From Rhodospirillales bacterium (GTDB lineage: Bacteria; Pseudomonadota; Alphaproteobacteria; Rhodospirillales; JASLLZ01), in the NCBI GenBank assembly GCA_030746775.1, contig JASLLZ010000007.1:1-64000 (forward strand): DNA of 64,000 nucleotides. Direction: 5' to 3'. The notes beneath the pieces were generated by a model. That model worked only from the letters and a program-made list of their open reading frames with translations, made no database searches and had not been told where the DNA came from. Below are positions 46,256-54,688 of this stretch, in pieces. The number at the start of each line of letters is the position of its first letter. Position 1 is the stretch's first letter. A program made the translations under genes and the position numbers.

Positions 46256-46939
46256 ATGGCCAGCCAAACCAAGGACGAGAGGCTCCTGACCCGCGACCAG
46301 ATGGCCAAACGGGTTGCCTTCGAACTGAGCGACGGCTGGCTGGTCAACATTGGCATCGGCATGCCGACCCTGGTCCTGCCCCACGTGCCCTCCGACCGCG
46401 ACGTGATTTTTCACAGCGAGAACGGCATCGTCGGCATGGGGCCGGCGCCGGACGATCCGGCGGACTACGACCCCGACCTGTTGACGGCGGGCAAGCAGCC
46501 GGCCTCCTTGATCGCGGGCGGCGCCATCGTCAATCATGCAGAATCCTTCGCCATCGTGCGCGGCGGGCGCCTGGACGCGGCGGTCCTGGGCGCCTTCCAG
46601 GTGGCGGAGAACGGCGATCTCGCCAATTGGAAGCTGCTTGGCGCCAAGGGCGGAAGCGTCGGCGGGGCAATGGACATCGCGGTCGGCGCCAAGCAGGTCC
46701 TGGTCATGATGACCCATGCGACCAAGGATGGCGAGCCGAAGGTGGTGAAGGCGCTCACCTATCCCGTCACGGCGCGCAACTCCGTGACCAAGATATTCAC
46801 CGACATGGCCGTCATCGCCGTCACCGCCGACGGCCTGGTGCTCGACGAAGTGGCGCCCGGCATTACCCCCGACGAGGTCCAGGCGGCAACCGAACCCGAA
46901 TTGCGGATCTCAGATTCCCTCAAGGAGATTGAGGTTTAG
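46256..46939 (+). CDS. 3-oxoacid CoA-transferase, subunit B
   Basis: A 227-residue beta subunit with catalytic Glu55 in HSENGIVGMG. GIGMPTLV and the NHAESFAIVRGG block are conserved. It starts 8 nt after the alpha-subunit stop, so the two are coexpressed. Subunit type could be ScoB, PcaJ or AtoA; the sequence alone does not separate them. Downstream, a mandelate-racemase-family gene starts 5 nt after its stop and is probably in the same transcript. Confidence 0.87.
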   Translation: MASQTKDERLLTRDQMAKRVAFELSDGWLVNIGIGMPTLVLPHVPSDRDVIFHSENGIVGMGPAPDDPADYDPDLLTAGKQPASLIAGGAIVNHAESFAIVRGGRLDAAVLGAFQVAENGDLANWKLLGAKGGSVGGAMDIAVGAKQVLVMMTHATKDGEPKVVKALTYPVTARNSVTKIFTDMAVIAVTADGLVLDEVAPGITPDEVQAATEPELRISDSLKEIEV

Positions 46940-46944
46940 GGATC

Positions 46945-48090
46945 ATGATCGTCACCGGCCTTGAGACCTTTATCGTCAATGTCCCCTTCACCGACCCAAT
47001 GGCGGGCAGCGGGCGCGGCGGCACCACCCAGGTCCTCGTCAAACTGACCTCGGACAACGGGCTGGTGGGCTGGGGAGAGAGCGCCGGGCAACTTTCCAAC
47101 GCGACCGCCGTCGAAGGCATGATCCGCCACGCCGCGCCGCTCGTCATCGGCCGCGATCCGTGGGACAAGGAGGCGATCGCCGCCAGTTTCTTCCGCCGCG
47201 GCACCGCCCACCGCTGGACCCAGCACGCCAACTTCGCCTATATCGGCATCGACCACGCGCTGTGGGACCTGTGCGGCAAGGACTGCTCCAAGCCGGTCTA
47301 TCAGCTTCTCGGCGGGGCGCTGCGCGACGAGGTCGACCACTGCTACCTGCTCAACCCGGGCACGCCGAAGTCCATCGAGCGCCAGGCGAAAAAGGCGCTC
47401 AAGCGCGGCTACGGCGTCTTCTACCTGCCCTGCGGCCGCGACGAGATAAAGGAACAGCGCATGCTGGAGGCCCTGCGCTCCACCCTCGGCCCCGAGGGGC
47501 GCATCCGCATCGACGTCAACGAACGCTGGGCGGTCAACGATGCGATCCGGTTTCTCGTCGCCTGGGACCGGGAGTTCGGCATCGAAATTTGCGAGGCGCC
47601 GGTGCCCCACGACCGGCCCGAGGCCACCAAGGAGATACGCCAGCGCGTGCCCTGCGCCATCGGCGTCAACGAATGCCTGGACAGCGAGACCCAGGTGCTG
47701 GAACTGCTGCGCGCCCGCTCGGCCGACGTCTACTGCTTCGCCCCCTACTGGGTCGGTACCCTGCGCCGCTTCGTCACCCTCAGCCACCTGGTCGCCCTGG
47801 AAGGACTGCACGTCGTCAAGCACACGTCGGGCGAACTGGGACTGAGCGCGGCGGCGGGACAGCACGCGGCGCTGTGCGCCCCCGGCCTCATCGACGGCAA
47901 CCAGCAACAGGCGGTGGACCTTGCCGACGACATCCTGACCGAGCCCATTCCCATTACTTCGGGACCCAAGTGGGGGCGCATCGAAAAACCCGGCCTCGGC
48001 GTCGAGGTGGACGAGGAAAAAGTGGCCCGCTTCCACGAGGCGTTCGAGCGCGACGGCCAATACCTGATGCCCGAGTTCCGCCGGCAGTAA
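46945..48090 (+). CDS. Enolase-superfamily protein lacking the KxK motif
   Basis: A 381-residue MR/MLE-like protein. The N-terminal cap (VGWGESAG) and barrel are intact, with metal ligands in DVNERW, CEAPVPH and GVNECL. At the position of the usual K-x-K (end of strand 2) it reads GVFYLPCGRDE, so both lysines are missing. The second-Lys/His region reads HVVKHTSGELG, where a Lys and a His occur close together. Catalysis would therefore differ from racemase/MLE chemistry, possibly using the His/Lys pair. It is 5 nt after the CoA-transferase B gene and 7 nt before the convergent thiolase. Confidence 0.8.
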   Translation: MIVTGLETFIVNVPFTDPMAGSGRGGTTQVLVKLTSDNGLVGWGESAGQLSNATAVEGMIRHAAPLVIGRDPWDKEAIAASFFRRGTAHRWTQHANFAYIGIDHALWDLCGKDCSKPVYQLLGGALRDEVDHCYLLNPGTPKSIERQAKKALKRGYGVFYLPCGRDEIKEQRMLEALRSTLGPEGRIRIDVNERWAVNDAIRFLVAWDREFGIEICEAPVPHDRPEATKEIRQRVPCAIGVNECLDSETQVLELLRARSADVYCFAPYWVGTLRRFVTLSHLVALEGLHVVKHTSGELGLSAAAGQHAALCAPGLIDGNQQQAVDLADDILTEPIPITSGPKWGRIEKPGLGVEVDEEKVARFHEAFERDGQYLMPEFRRQ

Positions 48091-48097
48091 GCGGCCC

Positions 48098-49303
48098 TTA
48101 GACCTTCTCCAAAACGGCGGCGATGCCCTGGCCGACGCCGACGCAGAGCGTCACCAGGGCATGGCGGCCGCCCGAGCGGTGCAGCTGGTTGAGCGCCGTC
48201 AGGGCCAGGCGCGCCCCCGATGCGCCGAGGGGATGGCCGATGGCGATGGCGCCGCCGTTGGGGTTGAGGCGGCTGTCGTCGGCCGCCAGGTCCATCAGCT
48301 TGAGGCAGCCCAGGACCTGGGTGGCGAAGGCCTCGTTGATCTCGATCACGTCCATGTCGGCCAGCGTCAGCCCGGCCCTTTCTAGGACCTTCTTGGTGGC
48401 CGGAACGGGTCCCAGGCCCATGACCCGGGGCTCGACCCCGGCCACGGCCCCGGCGACGACGCGGGCCAGGGGCTTGATGCCGCCGACCCTGTCGCCGGCT
48501 TGCCGGGTGCCGACCATGAGCGCGCAGGCGCCGTCGTTGATGCCCGACGCATTGCCGGCGGTGACGACGCCGTCGTCGTAGATCGGCTTGAGCCTGGCCA
48601 GCCCCTCGGGCGTGCTGTCGGGCCTCGGGTGTTCGTCTTCCTCGATGGTCCTGGTCTCGCCCCGCTTGGCGCCCGCCACTACCACCGGGCGCAACTCCTC
48701 GGCGTAGAAGCCGTCCGCCTTGGCGGCAGCGTATTTCATTTGCGAGGCAAGGGCGAAGGCGTCGCTCTCGTCGCGTCCGATGGCGTGTTCCCGGCCCACG
48801 ATCTCGGCCGTCTCGGGCATTTCGTGATCGCCGAACTGCTCGACGATCTTGCGGTTCGGAAAGCGGCTGCCACGGCTTGAATCGTAGACCTTGACCCGCG
48901 GGCTGAAGGCCTTTTCCGCTTTGGCCATGACGAAGGGGCCGCGGCTCATGGACTCGACGCCGCCGGCGACAAACAACTCGCCCATGCCGAGCTCGGCCGC
49001 GCGCGCCGCGTCAAGGATGGCGTTGAGGCCGCTGCCGCACTGTCGGTGCACCGTCGCCCCGGCAACCTCGACCGGCAAACCGCCAAGCAGCGCCGCCCTC
49101 CGCGCCACGTTGCGCGAATCCTCGCCAGCTTGGTTGGAGCACCCGATGATCACGTCTTCGACGTCGGCGCCCGGGAAGGGAACGCGTTGCAACAGGGCGG
49201 CGATGGTATCGCCCATCAGGTCGTCGGGCCGCACCCCGGCCAGGCAGCCGCCATGGCGTCCGAAGGGTGTACGGATGCCGCCGTAGAGGTATGCGTTGTC
49301 CAT
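48098..49303 (-). CDS. Acetyl-CoA acetyltransferase/thiolase
   Basis: A 401-residue thiolase II. Catalytic residues are Cys89 (VHRQCGSG), His in GHPLGASG and Cys in CVGVGQG; NEAFA is the conserved Asn-Glu loop. The beta-ketoadipyl-CoA thiolase (PcaF) group has similar length and a GLGPVPATKKVLERAGLTL block, and the adjacent CoA transferase fits such a role, but acetoacetyl-CoA thiolase cannot be ruled out. ATG 49303 has GAAGGAATCGCC upstream. It is 16 nt from the 3-hydroxyacyl-CoA dehydrogenase and shares its strand. Confidence 0.88.
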   Translation of the reverse strand: MDNAYLYGGIRTPFGRHGGCLAGVRPDDLMGDTIAALLQRVPFPGADVEDVIIGCSNQAGEDSRNVARRAALLGGLPVEVAGATVHRQCGSGLNAILDAARAAELGMGELFVAGGVESMSRGPFVMAKAEKAFSPRVKVYDSSRGSRFPNRKIVEQFGDHEMPETAEIVGREHAIGRDESDAFALASQMKYAAAKADGFYAEELRPVVVAGAKRGETRTIEEDEHPRPDSTPEGLARLKPIYDDGVVTAGNASGINDGACALMVGTRQAGDRVGGIKPLARVVAGAVAGVEPRVMGLGPVPATKKVLERAGLTLADMDVIEINEAFATQVLGCLKLMDLAADDSRLNPNGGAIAIGHPLGASGARLALTALNQLHRSGGRHALVTLCVGVGQGIAAVLEKV

Positions 49304-49319
49304 GGCGATTCCTTCACTC

Positions 49320-50858
49320 TTATGGTGCGAGGTCGGGGGTCTTGAGGGAGACGCCAAGCTGAACCCGGCGCCGGAGCCACGGGCTGGCCCGATAGCGCGG
49401 ATCGCCGGTCAGGCGTTGCATGGCGTCGAGGATGGCCAGGATACGTTCGGCCCCCAGTTCATCGCCCAAGGAGAGGGGGCCTTGGGGATAGCCGCGTCCG
49501 ATGCGCACCGCCTCGTCGATCTCGTCGGGCGTAGAGATGCGCTGCTGGGCGATGGCACAGGCGATGTTGACGACGGCGGCCAGGATGCGCTGGGCGACGA
49601 AACCGGGGCTGTCGGCGATCAGGGTCACGGGCAGGCCGGCGGCCGCGAACAGTCCGTGCCCGGCCTCGCGGACCGCCGCCTCGGTCACCGGCGTCGCCAT
49701 CAATGTGACCCGGCGGTCAAGCGCGTAAAGGGTGTCCACCGCCAAGGTGCGCCGGGGATCGAGGCCCTGTTCGGTGGCCGCCGTCGTGGCGTCGACGCCG
49801 AACGGCGTGACCAGACACAGCGCGTCGGTCGAAGGGGTGTCGCCGGCTTCCATCTCGACGGCATCCGCAACCGCCTTCAGGCACGCGGCGACCCTCTCAC
49901 CGCCCCGCCCATCCGCCTGGCTGACCCAAACACGGGCCGGAAGCTTTTCCGGCGGCGGCGTTTCGCTGGGCCGGTCGATCTTGCCGTCGATGTAGCGATA
50001 GAACCCGGCTCCGCTCTTGCGCCCGAACAGCCCGGCCTCGTAACGCAGCCGGGTCTCGGGCGTCAGGCGCATGCGGGGTTCGGCGTAGAACTGATGGAAC
50101 CCCGATTCCAGCGACGGGTGTGAGACATTAAGGCCGGTAAGATCGAACAATTCGAACGGCCCCATGGGAAATCCCGCCGTCTCGCGCATGACGCGGTCGA
50201 TATCGACCGCCGTCGCCACCCCCTCGTCGAGCACCGCCAGGGCCTCGGTGCTGTAGCCGCGTCCGGCGTGGTTGACCAGGAAAAGAGGCACGTCCTTGAC
50301 GCGCACCGCCTTGTGGCCCATGCGTTCGACAAGGCCGACCAAAAAATCTTCGACCCTGGCGTCGGTGCGTTCGCCGGCCACCACCTCGACCAATTTCATC
50401 AATGGCACGGGGTTGAAGAAATGAGCACCCGCGACCCGCTCGGGCCGGGCGCAGGCGGCGGCAATGGCGCCGATCGAGAACGACGACGTGTTGGAGGCCA
50501 GAACGCAGGTTTCGGCCACCATCGTTTCAAGCTCGGCAAAAAGCCGTTGCTTGACTCCCAAGTCCTCGACCACGGCCTCGATGACGACGGTGCAATCCGC
50601 CAGGTCGCGCAACCCCGGCACCAGGACCACGCGGGCCACCGCCGCTTCGGCCTCGGCGCGGGTGATGCGGCCCTTTTCCGCCTGGCGCAAGAGCATGCGG
50701 GAGGCGAACGCCCGGGCGTCGCGGGCCGCATCCTCGGAGACGTCGGACAGGGACACCCGGCAACCGGCGGCCGCGGCGATCTGGGCGATGCCGCGTCCCA
50801 TCACCCCGGCGCCGATGACGCCGACGCTCAGGCTTGGATCGTTGGGATCGGGTTTCAT
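49320..50858 (-). CDS. 3-hydroxyacyl-CoA dehydrogenase (PaaH-like)
   Basis: A 512-residue protein with an NAD-binding GVIGAGVMGRGIAQIAA fold, ASNTSSFS, FFNPVPLMKLVEVV and two 3HCDH C-terminal domains (about 190-285, containing VKDVPLFLVNHAGRGY, and 400-505 with GFVAQRILAAVVN), the layout of PaaH/PcaH-type dehydrogenases. It oxidises 3-hydroxyacyl-CoA to 3-oxoacyl-CoA; together with the neighbouring thiolase this ends a beta-oxidation-like sequence. ATG 50858 is preferred; residues to 50939 are not conserved. The divergent SDR starts 142 nt away. Confidence 0.87.
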   Translation of the reverse strand: MKPDPNDPSLSVGVIGAGVMGRGIAQIAAAAGCRVSLSDVSEDAARDARAFASRMLLRQAEKGRITRAEAEAAVARVVLVPGLRDLADCTVVIEAVVEDLGVKQRLFAELETMVAETCVLASNTSSFSIGAIAAACARPERVAGAHFFNPVPLMKLVEVVAGERTDARVEDFLVGLVERMGHKAVRVKDVPLFLVNHAGRGYSTEALAVLDEGVATAVDIDRVMRETAGFPMGPFELFDLTGLNVSHPSLESGFHQFYAEPRMRLTPETRLRYEAGLFGRKSGAGFYRYIDGKIDRPSETPPPEKLPARVWVSQADGRGGERVAACLKAVADAVEMEAGDTPSTDALCLVTPFGVDATTAATEQGLDPRRTLAVDTLYALDRRVTLMATPVTEAAVREAGHGLFAAAGLPVTLIADSPGFVAQRILAAVVNIACAIAQQRISTPDEIDEAVRIGRGYPQGPLSLGDELGAERILAILDAMQRLTGDPRYRASPWLRRRVQLGVSLKTPDLAP

Positions 50859-51000
50859 GGAAGCGCCGTCTCCTGGCCCGGAGCCCTGCAACACCCGTTT
50901 GTAGCCGTGGCCGGCAGGTCTTGGCAAGGCGTGCGACATCGCCCTTTACTTGGCGCCGGCTTTGGCCGAATGATGACGCCGGACAGCGGGAGGGAAAATC

Positions 51001-51801
51001 ATGACGGGACGGTTAAACGACAAGGTGGCCCTGGTCACCGGCGCCGGTTCGATTGCGCCCGGGTGGGGCAACGGCAAGGCGACGGCGGTGCTGTTCGCGC
51101 GCGAGGGCGCCAAGGTCTTCGCCGTCGATAAGAACCCGGAGGCGGCCGAGGAGACCCAGGCCTTGATCGCCGGCGAGGGGGGAACGGGCACCGCCCACCA
51201 GACCGACGTGACCGAAAACGAACAGGTCGAGGCGATGGTCGAGGCCTGTCTAAAGGCATTCGGGCGCATCGACATCCTGCACAACAATGTCGGCGGCTCG
51301 GTGCCGGGCGGCCCGGTGGACATGCCCGAGGACGTCTGGGACGAACAGATCGCCTACAACCTGAAAAGCGTTTTTTTGACCTGCAAGCACGTCATCCCGG
51401 TGATGGAGCGCCAGGGCGGCGGCGCCATCGTCAACGTCTCGTCCCTGGCCGGGCTGCGCCACACCGGCCACTACCACGCCGCCTACGAAGCGGCCAAGGC
51501 CGGAATGATGCACTTCACGCGCACCCTGGCGGTCGAGTACGGACCCAAGAACATTCGCGCCAACACGGTGGTGCCGGGCCATGTCTTCACGCCCCTGGTC
51601 GAACACCGCCTGGCCAAGCAATACCGCGGCGGCGATCTGGACAACCTGATCGAGGAGCGCAGCCGCGATATTCCCATGGGCCGCATGGGGGACGCCTGGG
51701 ACGTGGCCTACGCGGCGCTTTATCTGGCCTCCGACGAAGCCAAGAACGCCACCGGCATCGAGATCATCGTCGACGGCGGCGTCACCGCCAAATGTGACTG
51801 A
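51001..51801 (+). CDS. SDR family oxidoreductase
   Basis: A 266-residue SDR with the Rossmann TGAGSIAPGWGNGKATA, HNNVGG in place of NNAG, and catalytic Y-E-A-A-K in YHAAYEAAKAGM. The N-terminal insert GSIAPGW marks it as a separate subgroup from the 254-residue SDRs of the island. It follows AGGGAAAATC before ATG 51001. It points away from the 3HCDH gene and may have its own promoter. Substrate unknown. Confidence 0.85.
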   Translation: MTGRLNDKVALVTGAGSIAPGWGNGKATAVLFAREGAKVFAVDKNPEAAEETQALIAGEGGTGTAHQTDVTENEQVEAMVEACLKAFGRIDILHNNVGGSVPGGPVDMPEDVWDEQIAYNLKSVFLTCKHVIPVMERQGGGAIVNVSSLAGLRHTGHYHAAYEAAKAGMMHFTRTLAVEYGPKNIRANTVVPGHVFTPLVEHRLAKQYRGGDLDNLIEERSRDIPMGRMGDAWDVAYAALYLASDEAKNATGIEIIVDGGVTAKCD

Positions 51802-51815
51802 ATACGGCGCGTGGT

Positions 51816-51843
51816 TTGCAAAACGCTAGCCAACCTCTAAAAT
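51816..51843 (+). promoter_or_regulatory. Candidate sigma70 promoter
   Basis: TTGCAA (51816-51821) and TAAAAT (51838-51843), 16 bp apart, lie 60 bp upstream of the exported protein gene at 51904. The -10 matches five of six consensus bases. It could serve that gene only; no dyad is evident. Confidence 0.4.
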
Positions 51844-51903
51844 TACATCCAATACGTCGCGCTCGATGGCGAAACGGAAAAACATCCAGGGAGAAACAAG
51901 TCA

Positions 51904-52287
51904 ATGGCTACAATAGGTAGGCTCGCCGTCGCGGCGTTCATGTTGGCGGCGGCGTCGATAACCATGACCATGGGCGGCGCCGATGCGGCCAACGTCAAGC
52001 TCACCAATCGGCTGGCCGTCGACTGCACCCTCGAGGCGCCCAACCTCTCCATCCCGATGAAGGCCAAGACGACCCAAACCGCCACAATCGACGACGCCGT
52101 CGGCGATAATCTGACGGCGGTATGCAAGAAGAGCGGCCTCGACAAGGACAAAGCCAAATGCAAATTGCTCACCGGCGGCCCGGGCGGCTCCGGCCACAGC
52201 GTCGACAAGGCTTACCCCTTCAAGTACGTCAACGAGATCCACGTTTTCGCCCAGATCGGCCAATGGCTGGTGTGCTCGTCGATCTGA
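51904..52287 (+). CDS. Small exported hypothetical protein with four cysteines
   Basis: A 127-residue protein with a signal peptide (MATIGRLAVAAFMLAAASIT … GGADA, cleavage near residue 28). The mature part has four Cys (VDCTLE, AVCKKS, AKCKLL, WLVCSS), suitable for two disulfides, and a short beta-rich pattern. No family was recognised. A GGGAGAAACAAG SD precedes ATG 51904. It stands alone between the SDR and the ABC binding protein, and a periplasmic structural or binding role is a guess. Confidence 0.6.
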   Translation: MATIGRLAVAAFMLAAASITMTMGGADAANVKLTNRLAVDCTLEAPNLSIPMKAKTTQTATIDDAVGDNLTAVCKKSGLDKDKAKCKLLTGGPGGSGHSVDKAYPFKYVNEIHVFAQIGQWLVCSSI

Positions 52288-52315
52288 TAACTTACCCGGC
52301 AATTCTGATTTTGAA

Positions 52316-52355
52316 TTGACAAGGCTACGACCTGACACGCATATCTGTACGTGTC
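52316..52355 (+). promoter_or_regulatory. Candidate promoter and operator for the ABC solute-binding protein
   Basis: TTGACA (52316-52321) is a consensus -35; an approximate -10 (CATATC, 52340-52345) follows after 18 bp. An inverted repeat GACACG/CGTGTC (52334-52339 and 52350-52355) overlaps the -10 and could bind a dimeric repressor or form a hairpin in the leader. Confidence 0.4.
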
Positions 52356-52445
52356 TGGAGGAAGGGGCGCCACAACCAACGATCATTAAACAGGCTGATA
52401 AACGCCCTGAACGCCGGGTTTGGTTTTCCTCAAAGGGAGGTCTCT

Positions 52446-53261
52446 ATGTTGAAGAAAATTTTCACGACCGGCCTTGTTGCGATGGCCGGAATCCTCTTGT
52501 TGGCAACGGCCGGCGAGGCCCGCACCCTTGATGAAATCATCAAGGCCGGCGTGATTCGGATCGGCGTCCAGCCCAATCTGCCGGGCAACAGCGTTCTGAA
52601 GCCGGACGGCTCTTGGGAAGGCATGGACATCGATATGGGAGGGGCTATCGCCAAGTCGCTTGGCGTCAAGGCGGAGTTCGTGCCCTCCAAGTCGCCGCAG
52701 CGCGTTCCCATCCTGGTTTCCGATCAGGCGGACATCATGCTGGGTGGTCTGACCCGCAACTCGCGGCGTGCCAAGCTGATCGACTATTCCCTGCCCACCT
52801 TCACCGAATCCCAGGTCGTTTTGACGACGTCGAAGTGGGCGAGCCTGAAGAGCTGGAAGGACTTCAACCGCTCGGACATCACCCTGGCCAACGTGCGCGG
52901 CACCGTTCCCGCCCAATGGACCCGTAAGAACGCGCCCAAGGCAAAGGAAATCCTGTTTGACAGCGGCGCCGACGTGGTCCGGGCCATCGGCCAGGGGCGT
53001 GCCGACGGCACCATCGCCATCATCGATAATTGGCTCAAGTTCACCAAGAACTACGCCAACGTGAAGTGGCACGTGTTGCCCGATACCATCTATCTCGGCT
53101 ACTGGGGTATCGGCATGCAGAAGGGCAACAACGAACTGCGCCGTTGGCTCAACATCTGGCTTTACGACTTCCAGAGCAAGAACAAGCACAATGCGCTGTG
53201 GGAGAAGTGGTACGGATCGCCGCCGGCCTTCCCGGTCGTCCCGACGTATTACTTTCCGTAA
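52446..53261 (+). CDS. Polar amino acid ABC transporter substrate-binding protein
   Basis: A 271-residue SBP-bac-3-type periplasmic protein. The signal peptide ends about residue 25 (ATAGEA/RT). The start IIKAGVIRIGVQPNLPGN, GMDIDMGGAIAKSLG and YFP C-terminus are typical of amino-acid binding proteins. The SD is AAAGGGAGG. A perfect terminator follows within 15 nt, so it is a single-gene transcript. The permeases probably using it (56435-57849) are 3 kb away on the other strand, and no ATPase is in the window. Ligand: probably an amino acid or betaine, unproven. Confidence 0.88.
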   Translation: MLKKIFTTGLVAMAGILLLATAGEARTLDEIIKAGVIRIGVQPNLPGNSVLKPDGSWEGMDIDMGGAIAKSLGVKAEFVPSKSPQRVPILVSDQADIMLGGLTRNSRRAKLIDYSLPTFTESQVVLTTSKWASLKSWKDFNRSDITLANVRGTVPAQWTRKNAPKAKEILFDSGADVVRAIGQGRADGTIAIIDNWLKFTKNYANVKWHVLPDTIYLGYWGIGMQKGNNELRRWLNIWLYDFQSKNKHNALWEKWYGSPPAFPVVPTYYFP

Positions 53262-53274
53262 GGCGTAAACAATC

Positions 53275-53311
53275 AGGCCGCTGTCCGACATTGCCGGGCA
53301 GCGGCCTTTGC
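53275..53311 (+). terminator. Rho-independent terminator
   Basis: AGGCCGCTG (53275-53283) pairs with CAGCGGCCT (53299-53307), extended inward by further G-C pairs around the loop ACATTGCC, then TTTG. It ends the SBP transcript at 14 nt after the stop and precedes the second palindromic repeat. Confidence 0.75.
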
Positions 53312-53337
53312 TTGTCCGCCCCTCTTTAAGATTGTTC

Positions 53338-53413
53338 GGCGCCGGCCCCCGCCCCCCCCCCCCACCCACAGCATACAATGGCATTGGGTGGCCGGGTGGG
53401 GGAGCGGGCCGGC
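53338..53413. repeat. GC-rich palindromic repeat, copy 2
   Basis: Arms about 53338-53366 (GGCGCCGGCCCCCGCC …) and 53386-53413 (… GGGAGCGGGCCGGC) flank the core ACAGCATACAATGGCATT. The left arm contains a run of 12 C (53352-53363). It matches the reverse complement of copy 1 (34904-34982) in order and core, so the two copies are in opposite orientation. It lies between the SBP terminator and the stop of the flavoprotein gene at 53441. Confidence 0.83.
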
Positions 53414-53440
53414 AGCGTAACTTAGCAACATGGAAACGCC

Positions 53441-54607
53441 CTAGAAGCGCTCGACCGAAAAGGCTTCAAGGTCGAACGTGGTTGATTTGCCGGCAATCCG
53501 TTCGGCCAGCAATCGGCCGCAAATCGGTGCCCCGGTAAAGCCCGGGTTGGGCGGCACGGCGAGATAGAACCCGGGTACGCCCGGAACTTCGCCCAGGATG
53601 GCATCGCCGTCGGGGGTAAGGGTCAGCATGCCAGCCCAGGTGCGTAAAAGGCGCAGCGGCCCCAGGCCGGGCACGACGCTCCTGGCGACGCCAAGGTTTC
53701 CCTTGATGCTTTTCTTGATCACGTCGGGCCGGCCCGTCGCGGTGTCGAAGGCCGCCGGCCAACCGCCGCCGATCACCACATTGCCGCGCGCCGCCTGCTT
53801 CATCGACAACATGCGGTCGCTATGCTGCACCAAGTGCTTGATCAGGGGCGGCGCGGCCTCGGTCACATTCATGTGGCGGGCATGGGATTCGATGGGCAGG
53901 CGAACCCCGACCATGGCGGCCACGGCCCCGGCCCCGGCCCCCGCCGCGTCGATTACCCTGTGGCAGCGAATGTCGCCGCGACTTGTCCTCGCCTCGAAAC
54001 CGGCGCCGTCGGTCTCGAGGGCCAGGAGTTCGGTGCCCTGCAAGAAGCGGGCTCCCGCCCGCTCGGCGCCCCTGGCCACGGCGCCGGTCGCCAGGATCGG
54101 ATTGACCTTGCCCTCCTTGGCGCAAAACGCGGCGCCGATGACGCTGTCGGAGACATAGGGCGCGATGGTCCCGAGATCGGAGCCGGTTACCACGTCAACG
54201 TTCAAGCCGTGGCTCCTTTCTTCCTCCGCCTTTTCTTCGAGCATGCGCAATTGCCCCTCGGTTTCGGCCACCATGAGGCCGCCGTCGAGGACCAGTTCGA
54301 TATCGCGGTCCACCTCGCCGGCCAGTTCCCGCCACGTCTCGACCGCCGCCTTGACCAGCGGCAGAAGCCTGTTTCGCCCCGCCACCCAAAGCGGATCACG
54401 GCTTTTGAAAAATCGCGAGACGGTCATGAGATGAAGGCTTCCGGCATTGACGCCCGAGGCCTGCCCGTTGATCCCGTCGCGGTCGATGACCGCCACGTCG
54501 ACGCCCCAGCGGGCCAGGTAATAGGCGGCGCAACAGCCGACCACGCCGCCGCCCACGACCAGGACGTCGGTCTCCGTCAATCGATCGCCTTCATCGCGTT
54601 CGGTCAC
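53441..54607 (-). CDS. D-amino-acid-oxidase-like FAD oxidoreductase, copy 2
   Basis: A 388-residue DAO-fold flavoenzyme with VLVVGGGVVGCCAAYYLAR, NGQASGVNAGSLH, and the C-terminal LLRTWAGMLTLTPDGDAILG and FSVERF. It is a paralogue of 31381 and 58896. The early RFFKSRDP and ERSHGLNVDV segments differ from copy 1, so substrates may differ. It diverges from the DHDPS-fold gene at 54689 by 81 nt, which should hold both promoters. The next gene towards the left ends at the palindromic repeat. Confidence 0.87.
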   Translation of the reverse strand: MTERDEGDRLTETDVLVVGGGVVGCCAAYYLARWGVDVAVIDRDGINGQASGVNAGSLHLMTVSRFFKSRDPLWVAGRNRLLPLVKAAVETWRELAGEVDRDIELVLDGGLMVAETEGQLRMLEEKAEEERSHGLNVDVVTGSDLGTIAPYVSDSVIGAAFCAKEGKVNPILATGAVARGAERAGARFLQGTELLALETDGAGFEARTSRGDIRCHRVIDAAGAGAGAVAAMVGVRLPIESHARHMNVTEAAPPLIKHLVQHSDRMLSMKQAARGNVVIGGGWPAAFDTATGRPDVIKKSIKGNLGVARSVVPGLGPLRLLRTWAGMLTLTPDGDAILGEVPGVPGFYLAVPPNPGFTGAPICGRLLAERIAGKSTTFDLEAFSVERF

Positions 54608-54688
54608 GCCGGCTCCCCTGTTCTCGCGGCATCGCTTGGTCTATAGTGCCGCCACAGGGTCAACCAAAGGACACCGGAGGAAACAGAC

